Assembly: GCF_015709515.1 (NCBI RefSeq)
Contig: NZ_JADNQZ010000053.1
Location: forward strand, 152,124 to 216,123
Length of the DNA: 64,000 nucleotides
Direction of reading: 5' to 3'
Source of the DNA: Methylocystis sp. H62
GTDB taxonomy: Bacteria; Pseudomonadota; Alphaproteobacteria; Rhizobiales; Beijerinckiaceae
Shown here piece after piece: positions 1 through 9,248 of the stretch. The notes beneath the pieces were generated by a model. It did no database searches. It had not been told where the DNA came from and saw only the letters and a list, made by a program, of their open reading frames with translations. The translations under genes and the position numbers were made by a program. Position 1 is the first letter of the stretch, and every line of letters begins with the position of its first letter.

Positions 1-1069
1 CGCGGAACTCGGCGAGCGGCCCAGCGACCTCGGCGGCGACGTCGGCTTTCATAAAGGCGTCGAAGGCGGCGCCTTTGGGCGACGCGGCGCATCGCGCCTC
101 CCAGGCTTCGCGCGCCTTTGCGCCGCGCCGTCCGGCCGCGCGCCAGGCCTCCAGCACGTCGTCGGGCAATTCGAAGGGCGCATGCGGCCAGGAGAGCGCC
201 TCTCGCGCCCCGTCGATCTCCGCCGCGCCGAGCGGCGATCCGTGGCAGCTTTCCTTGCCCTGCTTGGTCGGCGCGCCATAGCCGATCAGCGTGCGGCAGC
301 CGATGAGCGAAGGCCGGGGATCGGCCTGCGCCGCGGCGATCGCCTGCGCCACCGCTTCGGGATCGTGGCCGTCGACATGGGCCACATGCCAGCCGGCGGC
401 TTTGAAACGCGCGATCTGGTCCGTCGAGGTCGCGAGGCTCGTCGGCCCGTCGATGGAGATCGAATTGTCGTCCCAGAAGAGGATGAGCTTCGAGAGCTTC
501 AGATGCCCGGCAAGGTCGATCGCCTCATGGCTGACGCCTTCCATCAGGCAGCCGTCGCCGGCGATCACATAGGTGAAATGATCGACGAGATCGTCGCCGA
601 AGCGCGTCGCCGAGAGGCGCTCGGCGATCGCCATGCCGACCGCGGTCGCGAGTCCCTGGCCCAGCGGACCGGTGGTCGTCTCGATGCCGGCGGCGTGGCC
701 ATATTCGGGATGGCCCGCGGTCGGAGAACCGAGCTGGCGGAAGTTTTCCAGTTCCTTGCGGCCCATGCCCGGATAGCCGAGCAGATAAAGCAGCGCGTAA
801 AGCAGCATTGACCCGTGGCCGGCGGACAGCACGAAACGGTCGCGGTCCGGCCAGTCCGGCCGAGCGGCGTCGAACGTCATGAAGCGCTGGAAAAGCACGG
901 TCGCGACGTCGGCCATGCCCATCGGCATGCCGGGATGCCCGGATTTCGCCTTTTCGACCGCATCCATCGCCAAGGCGCGGATGGCGTTAGCGTCGCGCGC
1001 CGGATCGGATTTTGCGCCCGCCGCCGCCGCGGAGGTCTCCTTGGCCGCCGTCAATAGAGTGTCGTTCAC
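1..1069 (-). CDS. cbbT: Transketolase, N-terminal part (runs off left edge)
   Basis: About 356 N-terminal residues of a transketolase, which moves two-carbon ketol units between sugar phosphates in the Calvin cycle and pentose phosphate pathway using thiamine diphosphate. Reading the minus strand shows the N-terminal family block [14 protein letters not shown], the [12 protein letters not shown] block, and the cofactor-binding stretch [13 protein letters not shown] followed by [10 protein letters not shown]. The start is a GTG at 1069-1067 that overlaps the stop codon of the upstream phosphoribulokinase gene by four bases (GTGA), so the two are likely translationally coupled. The C-terminal half lies outside the window. 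Identification is secure; the cbb symbol rests on the neighbour. Confidence 0.93.
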   Translation of the reverse strand, partial: MNDTLLTAAKETSAAAAGAKSDPARDANAIRALAMDAVEKAKSGHPGMPMGMADVATVLFQRFMTFDAARPDWPDRDRFVLSAGHGSMLLYALLYLLGYPGMGRKELENFRQLGSPTAGHPEYGHAAGIETTTGPLGQGLATAVGMAIAERLSATRFGDDLVDHFTYVIAGDGCLMEGVSHEAIDLAGHLKLSKLILFWDDNSISIDGPTSLATSTDQIARFKAAGWHVAHVDGHDPEAVAQAIAAAQADPRPSLIGCRTLIGYGAPTKQGKESCHGSPLGAAEIDGAREALSWPHAPFELPDDVLEAWRAAGRRGAKAREAWEARCAASPKGAAFDAFMKADVAAEVAGPLAEFR

Positions 1070-1941
1070 GTCACGCCTTTCCTGCGTCTGACCAGTTCGA
1101 GGATCCTTGGAGTAAGGATCAGCTGCATTGCGAGATCAAGCTTATTGCCTGGAATGACGATGGAATTGGCGCGCGACATCCAGCTCCCCGCGATCATCGA
1201 CACAAGATAGGGGAAGTCCACCCCTCGCGGATCGCGAAAGCGAATGACGACGATCGACTCATCGGGCGTCGGAATCGAGCGCGCCACGAAGGGATTGGAG
1301 GTGTCGACCGTCGGCGCGCGCTGAAAATTTATATCGGTTTCCGAGAACTGGGGACAAATATAATGCACGTAGTCATGCATGCGCCGCAGAATCGTCTCGG
1401 TGACGGCCTCGGTCGTATAGCCGCGCGAATGCCGATCGCGATGCAGCTTCTGCGTCCATTCCAGATTGATGACCGGCACGACGCCGATCTTGAGATCCGC
1501 GTAGCGCGCGACATTGACGTCATCGGTGACGACCGCGCCGTGCAGCCCTTCATAGAACAGCACGTCGGTATCGGCCGGCAGTTCTTCCCAGTCGGTGAAC
1601 GTTCCAGGCGGCACGCCGAGCCGCGCCGCCTCGTTTTCATCATGCGCGTAATGGCGGTAGCGGCCGGAGCCTGTCTCGCCATACTCGCGAAAGAGCGTCT
1701 CGAGCTCCGGCAGTAGATTGGCGTGAGGGCCGAAATGGCTGAAATTTTGATTGCCCACCGCATGCGCCTCGGTGAGCTTGGCCTTCATCTCCCCGCGATC
1801 GTAGCGATGGAAGCTGTCGCCCTCCACATAGGCGACCTCGATGCGCTCGCGGCGGAAAATCTGCTCGAACGTCGCCTTGACCGAACTGGTGCCGGCGCCG
1901 GACGAGCCGGTGATGGAGATGATCGGATGTCTGACCGACAT
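1066..1941 (-). CDS. cbbP: Phosphoribulokinase
   Basis: A 291-residue phosphoribulokinase that phosphorylates ribulose 5-phosphate to the RuBisCO substrate. The length is normal for the proteobacterial octameric class. A P-loop GSSGAGTSS sits at residues 12-20, and the [11 protein letters not shown] block gives Asp42, His45 and Arg49, the same positions known to be catalytic or substrate-binding in the Rhodobacter enzyme. [10 protein letters not shown] follows. The ATG at 1941 is the first in frame. It is the first visible gene of the minus-strand unit that continues into transketolase. No fructose bisphosphatase or LysR-type cbbR gene is found immediately upstream, unlike many cbb operons, so the operon seems to begin here or has been broken. 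Confidence 0.95.
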   Translation of the reverse strand: MSVRHPIISITGSSGAGTSSVKATFEQIFRRERIEVAYVEGDSFHRYDRGEMKAKLTEAHAVGNQNFSHFGPHANLLPELETLFREYGETGSGRYRHYAHDENEAARLGVPPGTFTDWEELPADTDVLFYEGLHGAVVTDDVNVARYADLKIGVVPVINLEWTQKLHRDRHSRGYTTEAVTETILRRMHDYVHYICPQFSETDINFQRAPTVDTSNPFVARSIPTPDESIVVIRFRDPRGVDFPYLVSMIAGSWMSRANSIVIPGNKLDLAMQLILTPRILELVRRRKGVT

Positions 1942-2415
1942 GGGCGCGCGACCCGGACCCTACGAGCAAGGCGAACTGGACGGCCTGCGGCGGGCCGGCC
2001 GACCGCGGGGGCTCCGCCGGCTTGTCGCACGGCGCGCGGGCAAAGGAAAGGCTCCCGCTCCGCGACCTGCGCGGATGAGGCCGCCGCTGCGGAGCTACGA
2101 CCGTGGTGACGCAAGCCCCGTGGTGTAACGCGACAGATCAGATGAGAGTGGCGGGCTTAACCGGGATTGTCCGGGCTTCGATGGGAAAATGCGGGAGTTC
2201 TGGTCGGCGCTGGCCCCCGAACTCGGAAGTAAGCGGGGAAAGGCCGAGCGAGCATCAAAACGGAAGAACGCCAGAGAGTTCTATGATGCGCGATTGAAGC
2301 GCAATAGTCTAGAGTAATAGGAAGTGGATGCGGTCGAGTTTGGCTAAGCCGTGCAGCGTATCAGTCACGCCGCCGCCTGTTTCGCGTCGACGATCAGCGC
2401 CGCCTCCCGCGTGCG
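1942..2415. other. Upstream region of the cbb unit, no supported gene
   Basis: About 470 bases with no convincing gene. It must hold the promoter of the phosphoribulokinase-transketolase unit, but I cannot fix its boxes. A short plus-strand frame from the ATG at 2190 (42 codons, charged, ending TAA near 2318) is visible but too short to judge. Confidence 0.4.
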
Positions 2416-2643
2416 TTAGGAGCACGCTCGAAGCGAAAGCACGTGGGGTTGTTTGGTCAGTTGGGCTGTTCCGACGGAGTGACCTTTGTGGTCACGCAAC
2501 GGCAGTTTGTCGCCAAGCGCCAAGCCTTGGTCCAACAAATCCGCGGCCACGGCGATTAGAATGTTGGCGAGTTCCTGGCTGCGCAAGATTGAATCCCCGC
2601 TAAGCGCCGCGCTGCTACAGTCGATTGTGACCTGAAACTGCAT
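2416..2643 (-). CDS. Small conserved-type hypothetical protein
   Basis: A 75-residue protein beginning MQFQVTIDC and containing the pattern of small phage or plasmid proteins found in Rhizobiales: an N-terminal beta strand, a helix with LANILIAVAADL, then a short LRDHKGHSVGTAQL segment resembling 'R D x N G N x V G'. A good ribosome binding site, AGGAGG, lies about 7 bases before the ATG at 2643, which argues that it is a real gene. Function is unknown. It lies in a decayed stretch between the cbb genes and the tRNA and may be a relic of an older insertion. Confidence 0.5.
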   Translation of the reverse strand: MQFQVTIDCSSAALSGDSILRSQELANILIAVAADLLDQGLALGDKLPLRDHKGHSVGTAQLTKQPHVLSLRACS

Positions 2644-2655
2644 GAGGCAAGCCTC

Positions 2656-2865
2656 CTAATAATTCAAATAACGCAATGCGCTCGGCGACAAGGGCGAGCG
2701 CCGTAAATTACCTTTCTTCGAAACGACTGACAATCGATTATCCCACCATATCGCTCGACCGATCGCCTTGAAGTCCTGTTTGTGCAGGAATTCTGGGTCA
2801 TAGGCAGGATTTTCGATTTCGAGGCCACAATCGCCAGCACGGTGGCTTGGGCCCTCGTCGCACAT
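2656..2865 (-). CDS. Possible small hypothetical protein
   Basis: A 69-codon frame beginning MCDEGPSHRAGDCGLEIE and directly preceding the 75-residue small gene on the same strand. The composition is protein-like, with acidic N-terminus and basic C-terminus, but I see no good ribosome binding site and recognise no family. It may be the tail of a decayed gene. Confidence 0.22.
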   Translation of the reverse strand: MCDEGPSHRAGDCGLEIENPAYDPEFLHKQDFKAIGRAIWWDNRLSVVSKKGNLRRSPLSPSALRYLNY

Positions 2866-2926
2866 GTCCGCACTCTCACGCGACGCATCGCAAGGACCTG
2901 ACAGCCAACAGCATTAGTGTCTGGGG

Positions 2927-3584
2927 ATGAGCGTTATTGAGGCCTACTTTCGGCAAGCGATGATTTCGGTCCCTGGTCAACGATACCGCCTTCGGAAGAT
3001 CAGCTCGAAAAGGACGCCCTCAAGCTTCTGGGTGAGATGTGGCAGGCGATGGAGAACGAGAGGCGCTGCACCTTCGCGAATTGCGGGCACGCGAACAGCG
3101 TGGAGTCCGAAGCCTTGTGGCGGCTCTGCTGTCCGCCCCCGCATTCCGGCATGATGTTTCAGAGGCCGAAGCCCTCGAAGCGAGCCTCGGACCGGACGTT
3201 GATGTCGAGATTGCCCATGTGCAGTATCTCGACTTCAAGACAGGCTTCGCGGGCCCCTAGGAGCGGATCTTCACCAAGCGCAAGTCGCTGAGCCACGAAG
3301 CCAAAGTGCGGGCTGTCTTCCGCCGCCGGTCGGTGAAGGATCGGCCAGCGGGCGTGACAATGCCCGTCGAGCTCAAACAGCTCGTCCACGCGATCGTCCC
3401 GTCTCCGTTCTCACCGCCCTGGCTCCCTAGCCGGCTCGCGCGGACCCAGAAGCGCTATGACCTCGATCTGCCGATCGGCGAGTCTGAGTTGGCCGAACCG
3501 TTCTTCTGGGGCCAAAAGCTCGTGCGCATCACTCACTGTGGGTCAGGGGCCGCCATTCGTCCGCTAGCTGTTGGCGGAGCCTGA
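2927..3584 (+). pseudogene. Decayed coding remnant of unknown origin
   Basis: One plus-strand frame is open from about 3039 to 3584 apart from a single TAG at 3258-3260. Both sides read like protein, with an acidic-helical first part ending YLDFKTGFAGP and a second part with ERIFTKRKSLSHEAKVRAVF. The missing start and the internal stop suggest a broken gene, perhaps of a mobile element, but I do not recognise the family. Confidence 0.25.
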
Positions 3585-3608
3585 GCCTATGGCCGGCGTT
3601 TCAGGGGC

Positions 3609-3649
3609 GGCCATTTGGTTTGTCGCGAGAGGCCCTTTGGTTTGTCGCG
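3609..3649 (+). repeat. Two 19-bp direct repeats
   Basis: The sequence GGCC(A/C)TTTGGTTTGTCGCG occurs at 3609-3627 and again at 3631-3649, 18 of 19 bases identical with a 22-bp period. It lies just ahead of the tRNA-Met gene. Closely spaced repeats of this kind occur at the ends of IS21-type elements and can also be recombinase-binding sites; no terminal partner was found. Confidence 0.5.
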
Positions 3650-3727
3650 CTACAGATTCGCAGCCTTGACTTGCGCGGGGACGCCGACCTATATCGCAAA
3701 TTCTTCCAGACCGCTTAAGCGGCTCGG

Positions 3728-3804
3728 GGCGGAGTAGCTCAGTCGGCTAGAGCAGAGGAATCATAATCCTTGTGTCGGGGGTTCGAGTCCCTCCTCCGCT
3801 ACCA
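3728..3804 (+). tRNA. tRNA-Met (CAT), elongator type
   Basis: A full cloverleaf can be drawn. The acceptor stem pairs 3728-3734 with 3793-3799, the first pair being G-U. The D arm is GCTC/GAGC at 3737-3753, the anticodon arm GAGGA/TCCTT holds the anticodon CAT at 3762-3764, and the T arm GGGGG-TTCGAGT-CCCTC precedes the acceptor strand. A73 and an encoded CCA end at 3804. The sequence has the form of the elongator tRNA-Met, since the initiator would carry a mismatched 1-72 C-A pair and three G-C pairs in the anticodon stem. Confidence 0.95.
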
Positions 3805-5383
3805 CCGATCCCCCCGACGCGGCGATCCGCATATTCGGGTAGACGTTCGGCGCATCCATAAGCAAAGCAAGGCGTCCCTGAAGCTGGATGGCAAAGCCGT
3901 CGCCTGAGGGCACGACGACTGCTTTCGCGACCAGTTCACGGATTTTCTCCGCCGCCTCCGCGTTGTCGGGGGTGACCCCTCGGCCGAAAACATCGTTTAA
4001 CTGTCCAATCAGCCTCTCGTAATGCCGAAGCGCGGCCGGGTGCAGGCCGACGATTTTTTCCTGTTCCGGTTGCGCTTTCATCTCCGCCAACAATGCCACC
4101 TTTTGCGCCTGAGCCTCCTTCATCCTAGGTCCCAGGACCTCGACCGGAACACGTTCCGATTCATAGTCCGACCACATACGGTCGAGAGAACGCTGAATTT
4201 CAGCCAGCTTGCTGTCTAGCTTGCCGCGCCGCCTGACCTTCTCCGCCGCCAACCGCTCGCGCTCTTCCTGATATGTTCTCACAAACTCTTTCAGCAGCTT
4301 TGGCGCCTTGAGGTGTTGCTGCAGGCCCGCCAAGACCGCTTTTTCGATCTCGTCGAGATAGAAAACTTTGCGATTGGAGCAGGTTCCCGCTTCCTTCATC
4401 GTGGAGCAATGGACCCGAACCCTTCCATGGTCACGATCCTTCATCGAAAGGCCACCCCCACAGCAGCCGCATTTCAGCAAGCCGGACATTAGAAATTTCG
4501 CCTTGCGCTGTTTCTGGGGCGCGTCATGCGTGCGTTCCGCCTTTCGCTGCTGCGCCGCCTCGAACAAGTCCTTGTCGACGACCGCTAAATTCGGCGCTTC
4601 GGTCCGCTTCCAGTCCTCCGGCGGATTCGGACGTGAAACTCGCCGGCCGGTGTCCGGGTCTTTGATCATCCGAACCCGGTTCCAAACGACGACGCCCGCA
4701 TAGATCTCATTGAGAATGATGCCGTGATGACGTTTCTTGTTGCCGTTGATGGTCGAAGGCGTCCAGTTGACGCCTCGAGGCGGCCGCACGCCTTCTTTGT
4801 TCAAGGCATGAGCGATTTCCCGCGGCGTCTTGCCGCCGACATAGTCATAAAAAATACGACGAACGACCGCAGCTTCGTTTTCAACAATCTCAAGTTCGCC
4901 GGGTTTACCCGCCACTGGTCGGTAGCCATAGGCCCGCCCGCCAGCGTGGCGCCCGTCTCGGACGACACCCTGCATCCCGCGCCGAACCTTGTGAGCGAGA
5001 TCGGTCAGAAAAAGCGAGCCAAGAAGGCCTCGTACGCCAATCTGAATTTGATCTGCCGTTCCCTCATGCACGGCTCGCAATTCCACGCCCAAAAAATTGA
5101 GGCGCTTCCAAATACCCGCAAGGTCTTCCTGATCGCGGGACAAGCGATCCAGCGCTTCGATCAGGATGACTTCGAATGATCCATCGCGCGCGGCGTCGAG
5201 AAGTCGTAACAACCCCTCACGACCATACATCGAGGCGCCGGAGCGAGCTCGATCGTCGTAGACGCCGACGATCTCCAGTTCATTGCGTTCGGCGTAATTT
5301 TTGCAGACCGCCACTTGGTCGTCGATTGAACGCTCGTGCTGTAGTTCCGTCGAAAAACGGGCGTAGATCGCTGCGCGTTTCAT
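3761..5383 (-). CDS. Large serine recombinase (ICE integrase)
   Basis: A 540-residue site-specific recombinase. The N-terminal resolvase domain starts AIYARFSTELQ with the catalytic Ser11, followed by the conserved DDRARSGAS and EALDRLSRD blocks. A recombinase DNA-binding domain follows (GYRPV to NEIYAGVVVWNR), then a zinc ribbon (LLKCGCCGG to CSNRK), and a long charged coiled coil. I chose the ATG at 5383 because the catalytic domain begins there; the frame stays open to 5521, but that extra stretch is unlike the family. The C-terminus overlaps tRNA-Met. It most likely integrates and excises the downstream ICE. No separate recombination directionality factor was recognised nearby. Confidence 0.9.
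   Translation of the reverse strand: MKRAAIYARFSTELQHERSIDDQVAVCKNYAERNELEIVGVYDDRARSGASMYGREGLLRLLDAARDGSFEVILIEALDRLSRDQEDLAGIWKRLNFLGVELRAVHEGTADQIQIGVRGLLGSLFLTDLAHKVRRGMQGVVRDGRHAGGRAYGYRPVAGKPGELEIVENEAAVVRRIFYDYVGGKTPREIAHALNKEGVRPPRGVNWTPSTINGNKKRHHGIILNEIYAGVVVWNRVRMIKDPDTGRRVSRPNPPEDWKRTEAPNLAVVDKDLFEAAQQRKAERTHDAPQKQRKAKFLMSGLLKCGCCGGGLSMKDRDHGRVRVHCSTMKEAGTCSNRKVFYLDEIEKAVLAGLQQHLKAPKLLKEFVRTYQEERERLAAEKVRRRGKLDSKLAEIQRSLDRMWSDYESERVPVEVLGPRMKEAQAQKVALLAEMKAQPEQEKIVGLHPAALRHYERLIGQLNDVFGRGVTPDNAEAAEKIRELVAKAVVVPSGDGFAIQLQGRLALLMDAPNVYPNMRIAASGGSVVAEEGLEPPTQGL
3762..3804 (+). other. Probable ICE attachment site (attL) in the tRNA-Met 3' half
   Basis: The last codons of the minus-strand serine recombinase (EEGLEPPTQGL, stop at 3763-3761) read through the anticodon-to-CCA half of tRNA-Met. 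This overlap is what results when an element carrying its integrase at one end integrates into the 3' part of a tRNA gene and rebuilds it. A direct repeat of part of this segment is expected at the other end of the element; none was found in the window. Confidence 0.55.
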
Positions 5384-5585
5384 CTTCGGTCCGCCTCGGT
5401 AGCGACATCGCTTCGAACTTTTGGATTTCGCGATGATCCTCCCGTGCGGCGCTACGCGCAAGCGCTCGAACGATTTCAACGAGAGAAAATTGAATGTCCG
5501 AGTCTTTTCCGTCGCTTCCAACTATTAGTATGGAGCGTCGTCGAACATTCGATTCTGCGGTGAGAGTTTTCTTCGTCCGCGGCAT
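5280..5585 (-). CDS. Small hypothetical protein ahead of the recombinase
   Basis: A 101-codon frame beginning MPRTKKTLTAESNVRRRSIL that would overlap the 5' end of the recombinase gene by about 100 bases in another frame. The first 70 residues look like a real protein, with the helical segment SLVEIVRALARSAARED; the rest is Arg-rich and may be overlap noise. Short genes before large serine recombinases can encode regulators or directionality factors, but nothing here proves that. Confidence 0.35.
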   Translation of the reverse strand: MPRTKKTLTAESNVRRRSILIVGSDGKDSDIQFSLVEIVRALARSAAREDHREIQKFEAMSLPRRTEDETRSDLRPFFDGTTARAFNRRPSGGLQKLRRTQ

Positions 5586-5977
5586 ATCAATACGACCATC
5601 GCAACGAACTCCTGTTTGAGGAAGTGTCCGGCAATCGGAGTAGCAGAATCAGCAGCAATGGCGCGCAAATCGGACGGGTTTGTCAAACGGTCTCGAGCCT
5701 CGCCGTACCAGGAAAGGACTCGATATCAGCAGTCGTAGAATTGGATGCGCCAGCGCAACAAAAGGCAGAATTGGCGTACGCGTAAAATTCGTGATTGTGG
5801 AAGGTGGATGAGTCACCAGCGCTACCGCCTTTCCCCACATCAGACGAATATTCGCTATTGTATCTACTCGTTCGCTTAACCTCGCCGGGCGTAAAGGCGA
5901 TTTCTGCAGCGCGATGGCCCATCCGTCGTCTCCACGGCGCGAGCCGCTCCAACTAATGGAACGTGTCAACGGCGGCG
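5586..5977. other. Intergenic region with no supported gene
   Basis: Some 390 bases between the recombinase and the cyclase gene. Two overlapping minus-strand frames of 89-106 codons are open but have no family signal, no ribosome binding site and a random-looking composition. I read the stretch as non-coding. Confidence 0.4.
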
Positions 5978-7477
5978 CTACTTGCTAGGCCCCCCAAAAA
6001 CTTCGATCGGTTCAGCAATGCCTTTCATCGCCTGTTTTCCGAAAGACTTGAAGCGCCCGCGCACTTCATCTTCTAGCGAGCGCCAGACCCGGTCGGAAAT
6101 TACTATGGACACCCTGAGTTCCTTGCACAGGCTTTCAAGCCTAGCCGCGCGATTGACCGTATCGCCGATGATCGTGTGCTCAAGTTTGGCCTCTGACCCT
6201 ATGAGCCCGATCACAAGCGGTCCACGAAAAATCCCAACGCCAATTCTTACGGCAGGTAAGTTCATCCCCCTTAGCTTCCCGTTGAGTTGTTCCACCCGCT
6301 CGATCATGGCGAGCGCGGCGTCCACTCCCAGCCTGTTTTCCGTGATATCGGAGCCTTCATCGCCGTTCGTCTCGCATTCAACGTAGGCTAACATGCCATC
6401 GCCGATGAACTTATCCACGCTGATCTGGAAGTGGGTAATCACGTCCAACATCGCACTAAAATATTGGTTCAAGAGAGTTACCACTTCATTCGGCGAAAGG
6501 CTTTCCGAGATGCCCGTAAAATTGCGAATGTCCGTCATGATGACGGTCAGCTCTCGGTTGATCCCTGTCGTCTCTGTTAGCTCTTGATGAAGGGCCCGTT
6601 CCGCTACTCTCGCTGTGACAAATCGGGAGAAATTCTTGAGTAGTCGGGTGCGCTCTCCTAGCGCTTTCGAGAAGGCATTGAGCTGGTCGAGAATTGCCGC
6701 CCAAAGACCCCAGGCTTCCCCAGGTCTCGACCGGAAATTGAAATTCATGTCGCGCAAATGATCCAAATGATCCTGAATTCGCCCGACATGATCGCGCTCC
6801 GACAAGAAGTGGAAGATGAACGTGAGAATCAGCCACGCCGCCAAAAAGGAAATGAGGTAGGACGTCTGTTCAATCAATGTGTCATGAGAGACAAGAGGAG
6901 CGATCTTGCCATTGTTAAAACTTTCAGCCTGGCGCACAAGAAAGTGTAGAAGAACTGTCCCGACGACTGCTACGGGGAGCATCGTTCTCGCGACGTGCGA
7001 GAGCCAGCGTTTTCGAAACCCAACCTGCTCGTTTGCGTCTTGTTCGTCATCGGCGTCTTCAAACGCCCAGTTTAGTCCGTAGACCTGAGTGATGCCCAAA
7101 AGGAAGCTCGCCAGGACCAGAATCTCTGGGCCGCGGGAATGCGTGCTCAGGTGGTTTGCGCGCAATAAAACCTGAAGTAGAAGCAGAGCGACGATCGTTG
7201 CTAGAAGGTATGATCCGGCATAGATCCAGGATCGGTTTCTTCTTCGACGAAAAAATCGGGGCAGATAGCGCCTTTCGCCGTGGCGCGCCGCGAGAATCAC
7301 GCCGACGTTCGTCAAATTCGTCAGAAGGATGAAGGCGGACGTATAGTAGCAGCCGAAGCCGAATCCAGGGATCGTAAGTACCGGACAGACTCGCAATCCA
7401 TAAAGCGAAAGCAGCGGTACGAACGCGAGGCTCATAGCGACAAAGACGACGAGGAAAACGACAAGTCTGTGGGTCAT
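5978..7477 (-). CDS. Membrane-bound class III adenylate cyclase
   Basis: A 499-residue protein with about six hydrophobic segments in the first 220 residues, a short linker and a C-terminal class III nucleotidyl cyclase domain from about residue 306. The first metal-binding Asp lies in VIMTDIRNFTGIS (Asp316) and the second in DKFIGDG (Asp360), with Lys356 in the purine-recognition position. The later block HTIIGDTVNRAARLES carries the transition-state Asn and Arg. All catalytic residues appear present, so it should make cyclic AMP. The ATG at 7477 gives a hydrophobic N-terminus directly. It stands alone on its strand between the ICE integrase and the COQ4-like gene and is probably accessory cargo. 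Confidence 0.88.
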   Translation of the reverse strand: MTHRLVVFLVVFVAMSLAFVPLLSLYGLRVCPVLTIPGFGFGCYYTSAFILLTNLTNVGVILAARHGERRYLPRFFRRRRNRSWIYAGSYLLATIVALLLLQVLLRANHLSTHSRGPEILVLASFLLGITQVYGLNWAFEDADDEQDANEQVGFRKRWLSHVARTMLPVAVVGTVLLHFLVRQAESFNNGKIAPLVSHDTLIEQTSYLISFLAAWLILTFIFHFLSERDHVGRIQDHLDHLRDMNFNFRSRPGEAWGLWAAILDQLNAFSKALGERTRLLKNFSRFVTARVAERALHQELTETTGINRELTVIMTDIRNFTGISESLSPNEVVTLLNQYFSAMLDVITHFQISVDKFIGDGMLAYVECETNGDEGSDITENRLGVDAALAMIERVEQLNGKLRGMNLPAVRIGVGIFRGPLVIGLIGSEAKLEHTIIGDTVNRAARLESLCKELRVSIVISDRVWRSLEDEVRGRFKSFGKQAMKGIAEPIEVFGGPSK

Positions 7478-7662
7478 GTATACGGACTCGCGCTGTGCCA
7501 GGCTCTTGCTTCATAATCAGTTGTTGATGGATGCGGCAAGACAATCAGCGCCGAGAAATTCTTTTTGGAGTCTGACTCGGAATGATCGGCCAGCCAAGGC
7601 AGTGGCTGTGGACGCATGGCTCACGCCGAGTGTCGCCAATATCGATTGTGTGACACAATCCC

Positions 7663-8652
7663 TCATACATCAACGAGTCCTTGTGGCAATATCGCGCTAC
7701 CTCTTCGAAAGTCGGCTAGCTGCTCCTCAACGCGACTCCAAAAGTCGTACTCCGGCGCAAATGTATCGATTGTCGCCGTCGCGCCAGCGGCCCAAGCGCG
7801 CCAAAATTCGACCGGATCGAGAGCATCCTTGGCGCTATGCGCAACCTCATTGATTTGAACCATAAGGTGCCATGAAAAAATCACCGGCAGAATATGCCCG
7901 CCCATGGGAAAATATGGATGCATCGCGGCGGTGAAGGTTGACACCAGAATCTCGCCGCGGGGCGTAGTATCGTATCCTGTCAGCACGTGGACAGAATCGT
8001 GCGGGAGCGAAAATTTGGCATTGAGCGCCTGCGGGTCGCCTGGAAAACCGTAGTTATTGCGGTGAAAGTGATCGTAGAACGCTCGACCGAACGTGCCCTG
8101 CGGGAGGTCTGCAAGCATTTTAAAACGCCTGACCTCGCTCGGATCGGCATGATCTCCGGCATAGGGTAGAAGCCACCGATTGACGTCCTCGCTCTTCCAC
8201 GCCTTTCCGGTGATGCTTTCCATGTTGCAACGGGTCATGTCAGCCAGCACTTCCCCGAGGCGGCCGTGGGCGGCTTCATTGATCTGATCGATATAATGCT
8301 GATGCATCCCGAGCGCGCCGGCATAGTCCAGCACGCTCGCGATCTTGGCGCGATCCAGTTCGCCGTCTACGAACGCCATCACGGTAATGAACTTGACAGC
8401 GTTCTCATTCAAGTTCGTTCCCTCCAAAGCGGCGGCAAGTTCTTCGGGGGTAATTGGCTTCAGAGTGTCGAATTTGAATACGTCTTTATCGCCGAATATG
8501 TAGCGGCGGGCGCTGGCGATCGCCCGGCGATCATTGTTGCTGGCTGGCGCCTTGGTGTCCGCAACGGCGCGCATCGCGCCGAGAATTCCAGTGATCTGCT
8601 TCGGCGTCGCATAATCGATCAGGGGAGGAATCCAGTCATCCGACGTTGTCAT
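7663..8652 (-). CDS. COQ4-like protein with TerB-like N-terminal half
   Basis: A 329-residue soluble protein. The C-terminal half contains HDSVHVLTGYDTTPRGE, which matches exactly the HDxxH-x11-E zinc-binding pattern of COQ4, the ubiquinone biosynthesis protein thought to act on the quinone ring in the lipid-binding COQ complex. The middle of the N-terminal half (FITVMAFVDGELDRAKI followed by YAGALG) resembles the TerB fold. The combination, together with the following FPMGGHILPVIFSWHLMVQ stretch, indicates binding of a hydrophobic molecule. It is monocistronic here. Biological role in this setting is unknown, and ubiquinone synthesis is only one possibility. Confidence 0.62.
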   Translation of the reverse strand: MTTSDDWIPPLIDYATPKQITGILGAMRAVADTKAPASNNDRRAIASARRYIFGDKDVFKFDTLKPITPEELAAALEGTNLNENAVKFITVMAFVDGELDRAKIASVLDYAGALGMHQHYIDQINEAAHGRLGEVLADMTRCNMESITGKAWKSEDVNRWLLPYAGDHADPSEVRRFKMLADLPQGTFGRAFYDHFHRNNYGFPGDPQALNAKFSLPHDSVHVLTGYDTTPRGEILVSTFTAAMHPYFPMGGHILPVIFSWHLMVQINEVAHSAKDALDPVEFWRAWAAGATATIDTFAPEYDFWSRVEEQLADFRRGSAILPQGLVDV

Positions 8653-8951
8653 CGCCCACTTCCTTTGCTCAGATCGCTTTTTCGACGTACCTCAGATGAC
8701 AACCTAGCATTGTGAAGCAGCTTTGACGATTTCGCCAGGGGTGTAGACGGTAGCTTTCGTGACAGCGCCCTCGCGGAAGCGTGCTTTGGGCGACACGATG
8801 AATTGAACCTCCAGCCGTGCGACGTCTTCTCCAATAATCGGCATCCATTGCGTCGTTCAAACTCCAGCACCGTGTGATGGAACGAAGATTGAATTGAGCG
8901 CTCTTTGCTTCACGGCGCGGCGGACCGAGACGGTCGTCGTGCGCAGCGCCA

Positions 8952-9242
8952 TTGTGTAGGTGCAACCGCTTTGAGGAACTCAAGACCTTCGTGGCGGGCG
9001 CCGAAAACGGCGGCTTCGCCAAGGCTGCCGTGCAGCTCGGCAGTTCACCGCCGGCGGTGACGCGTTTGATTGCGTCGCTCGAAGCGCGGCTTGGCGTGCA
9101 ACTTTTCAATCGCACGACCCGCATCGTTGATCTGACCGAACCCGGGCTGCGCTTGATCAGGAGGGTGCGTGCGCTGCTCTTGGATCTCGAAGACGCGGAG
9201 AAGGAAGCGATAGGCGAGGGTGGCGTGATCTCGGGCCATTGA
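8952..9242 (+). pseudogene. LysR-type regulator, N-terminal fragment
   Basis: About 96 codons containing a complete LysR DNA-binding region (NRFEELKTFV, FAKAAVQLG, PPAVTRLIASLE, LFNRTTR) and the start of the linker helix, ending at a stop 290 bases in where a full regulator would have about 300 residues. The natural start appears lost, since the residues before NRFEEL are not family-like. The effector-binding domain is missing and patatin sequence starts within a few bases, so a deletion joined two unrelated genes. The 300 bases upstream (8653-8951) hold no clear gene. Confidence 0.7.
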
Positions 9243-9248
9243 CGTTGA

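Noticed and set aside
182..811. Long plus-strand open frame opposite the transketolase
   Set aside because: It is a GC-rich shadow of the minus-strand transketolase, whose motifs are clear; the composition is Arg- and Ala-rich without a family.
5649..5969. Minus-strand frames of 89-106 codons between recombinase and cyclase
   Set aside because: No ribosome binding site, no family signal, mutually overlapping frames with random-looking composition.
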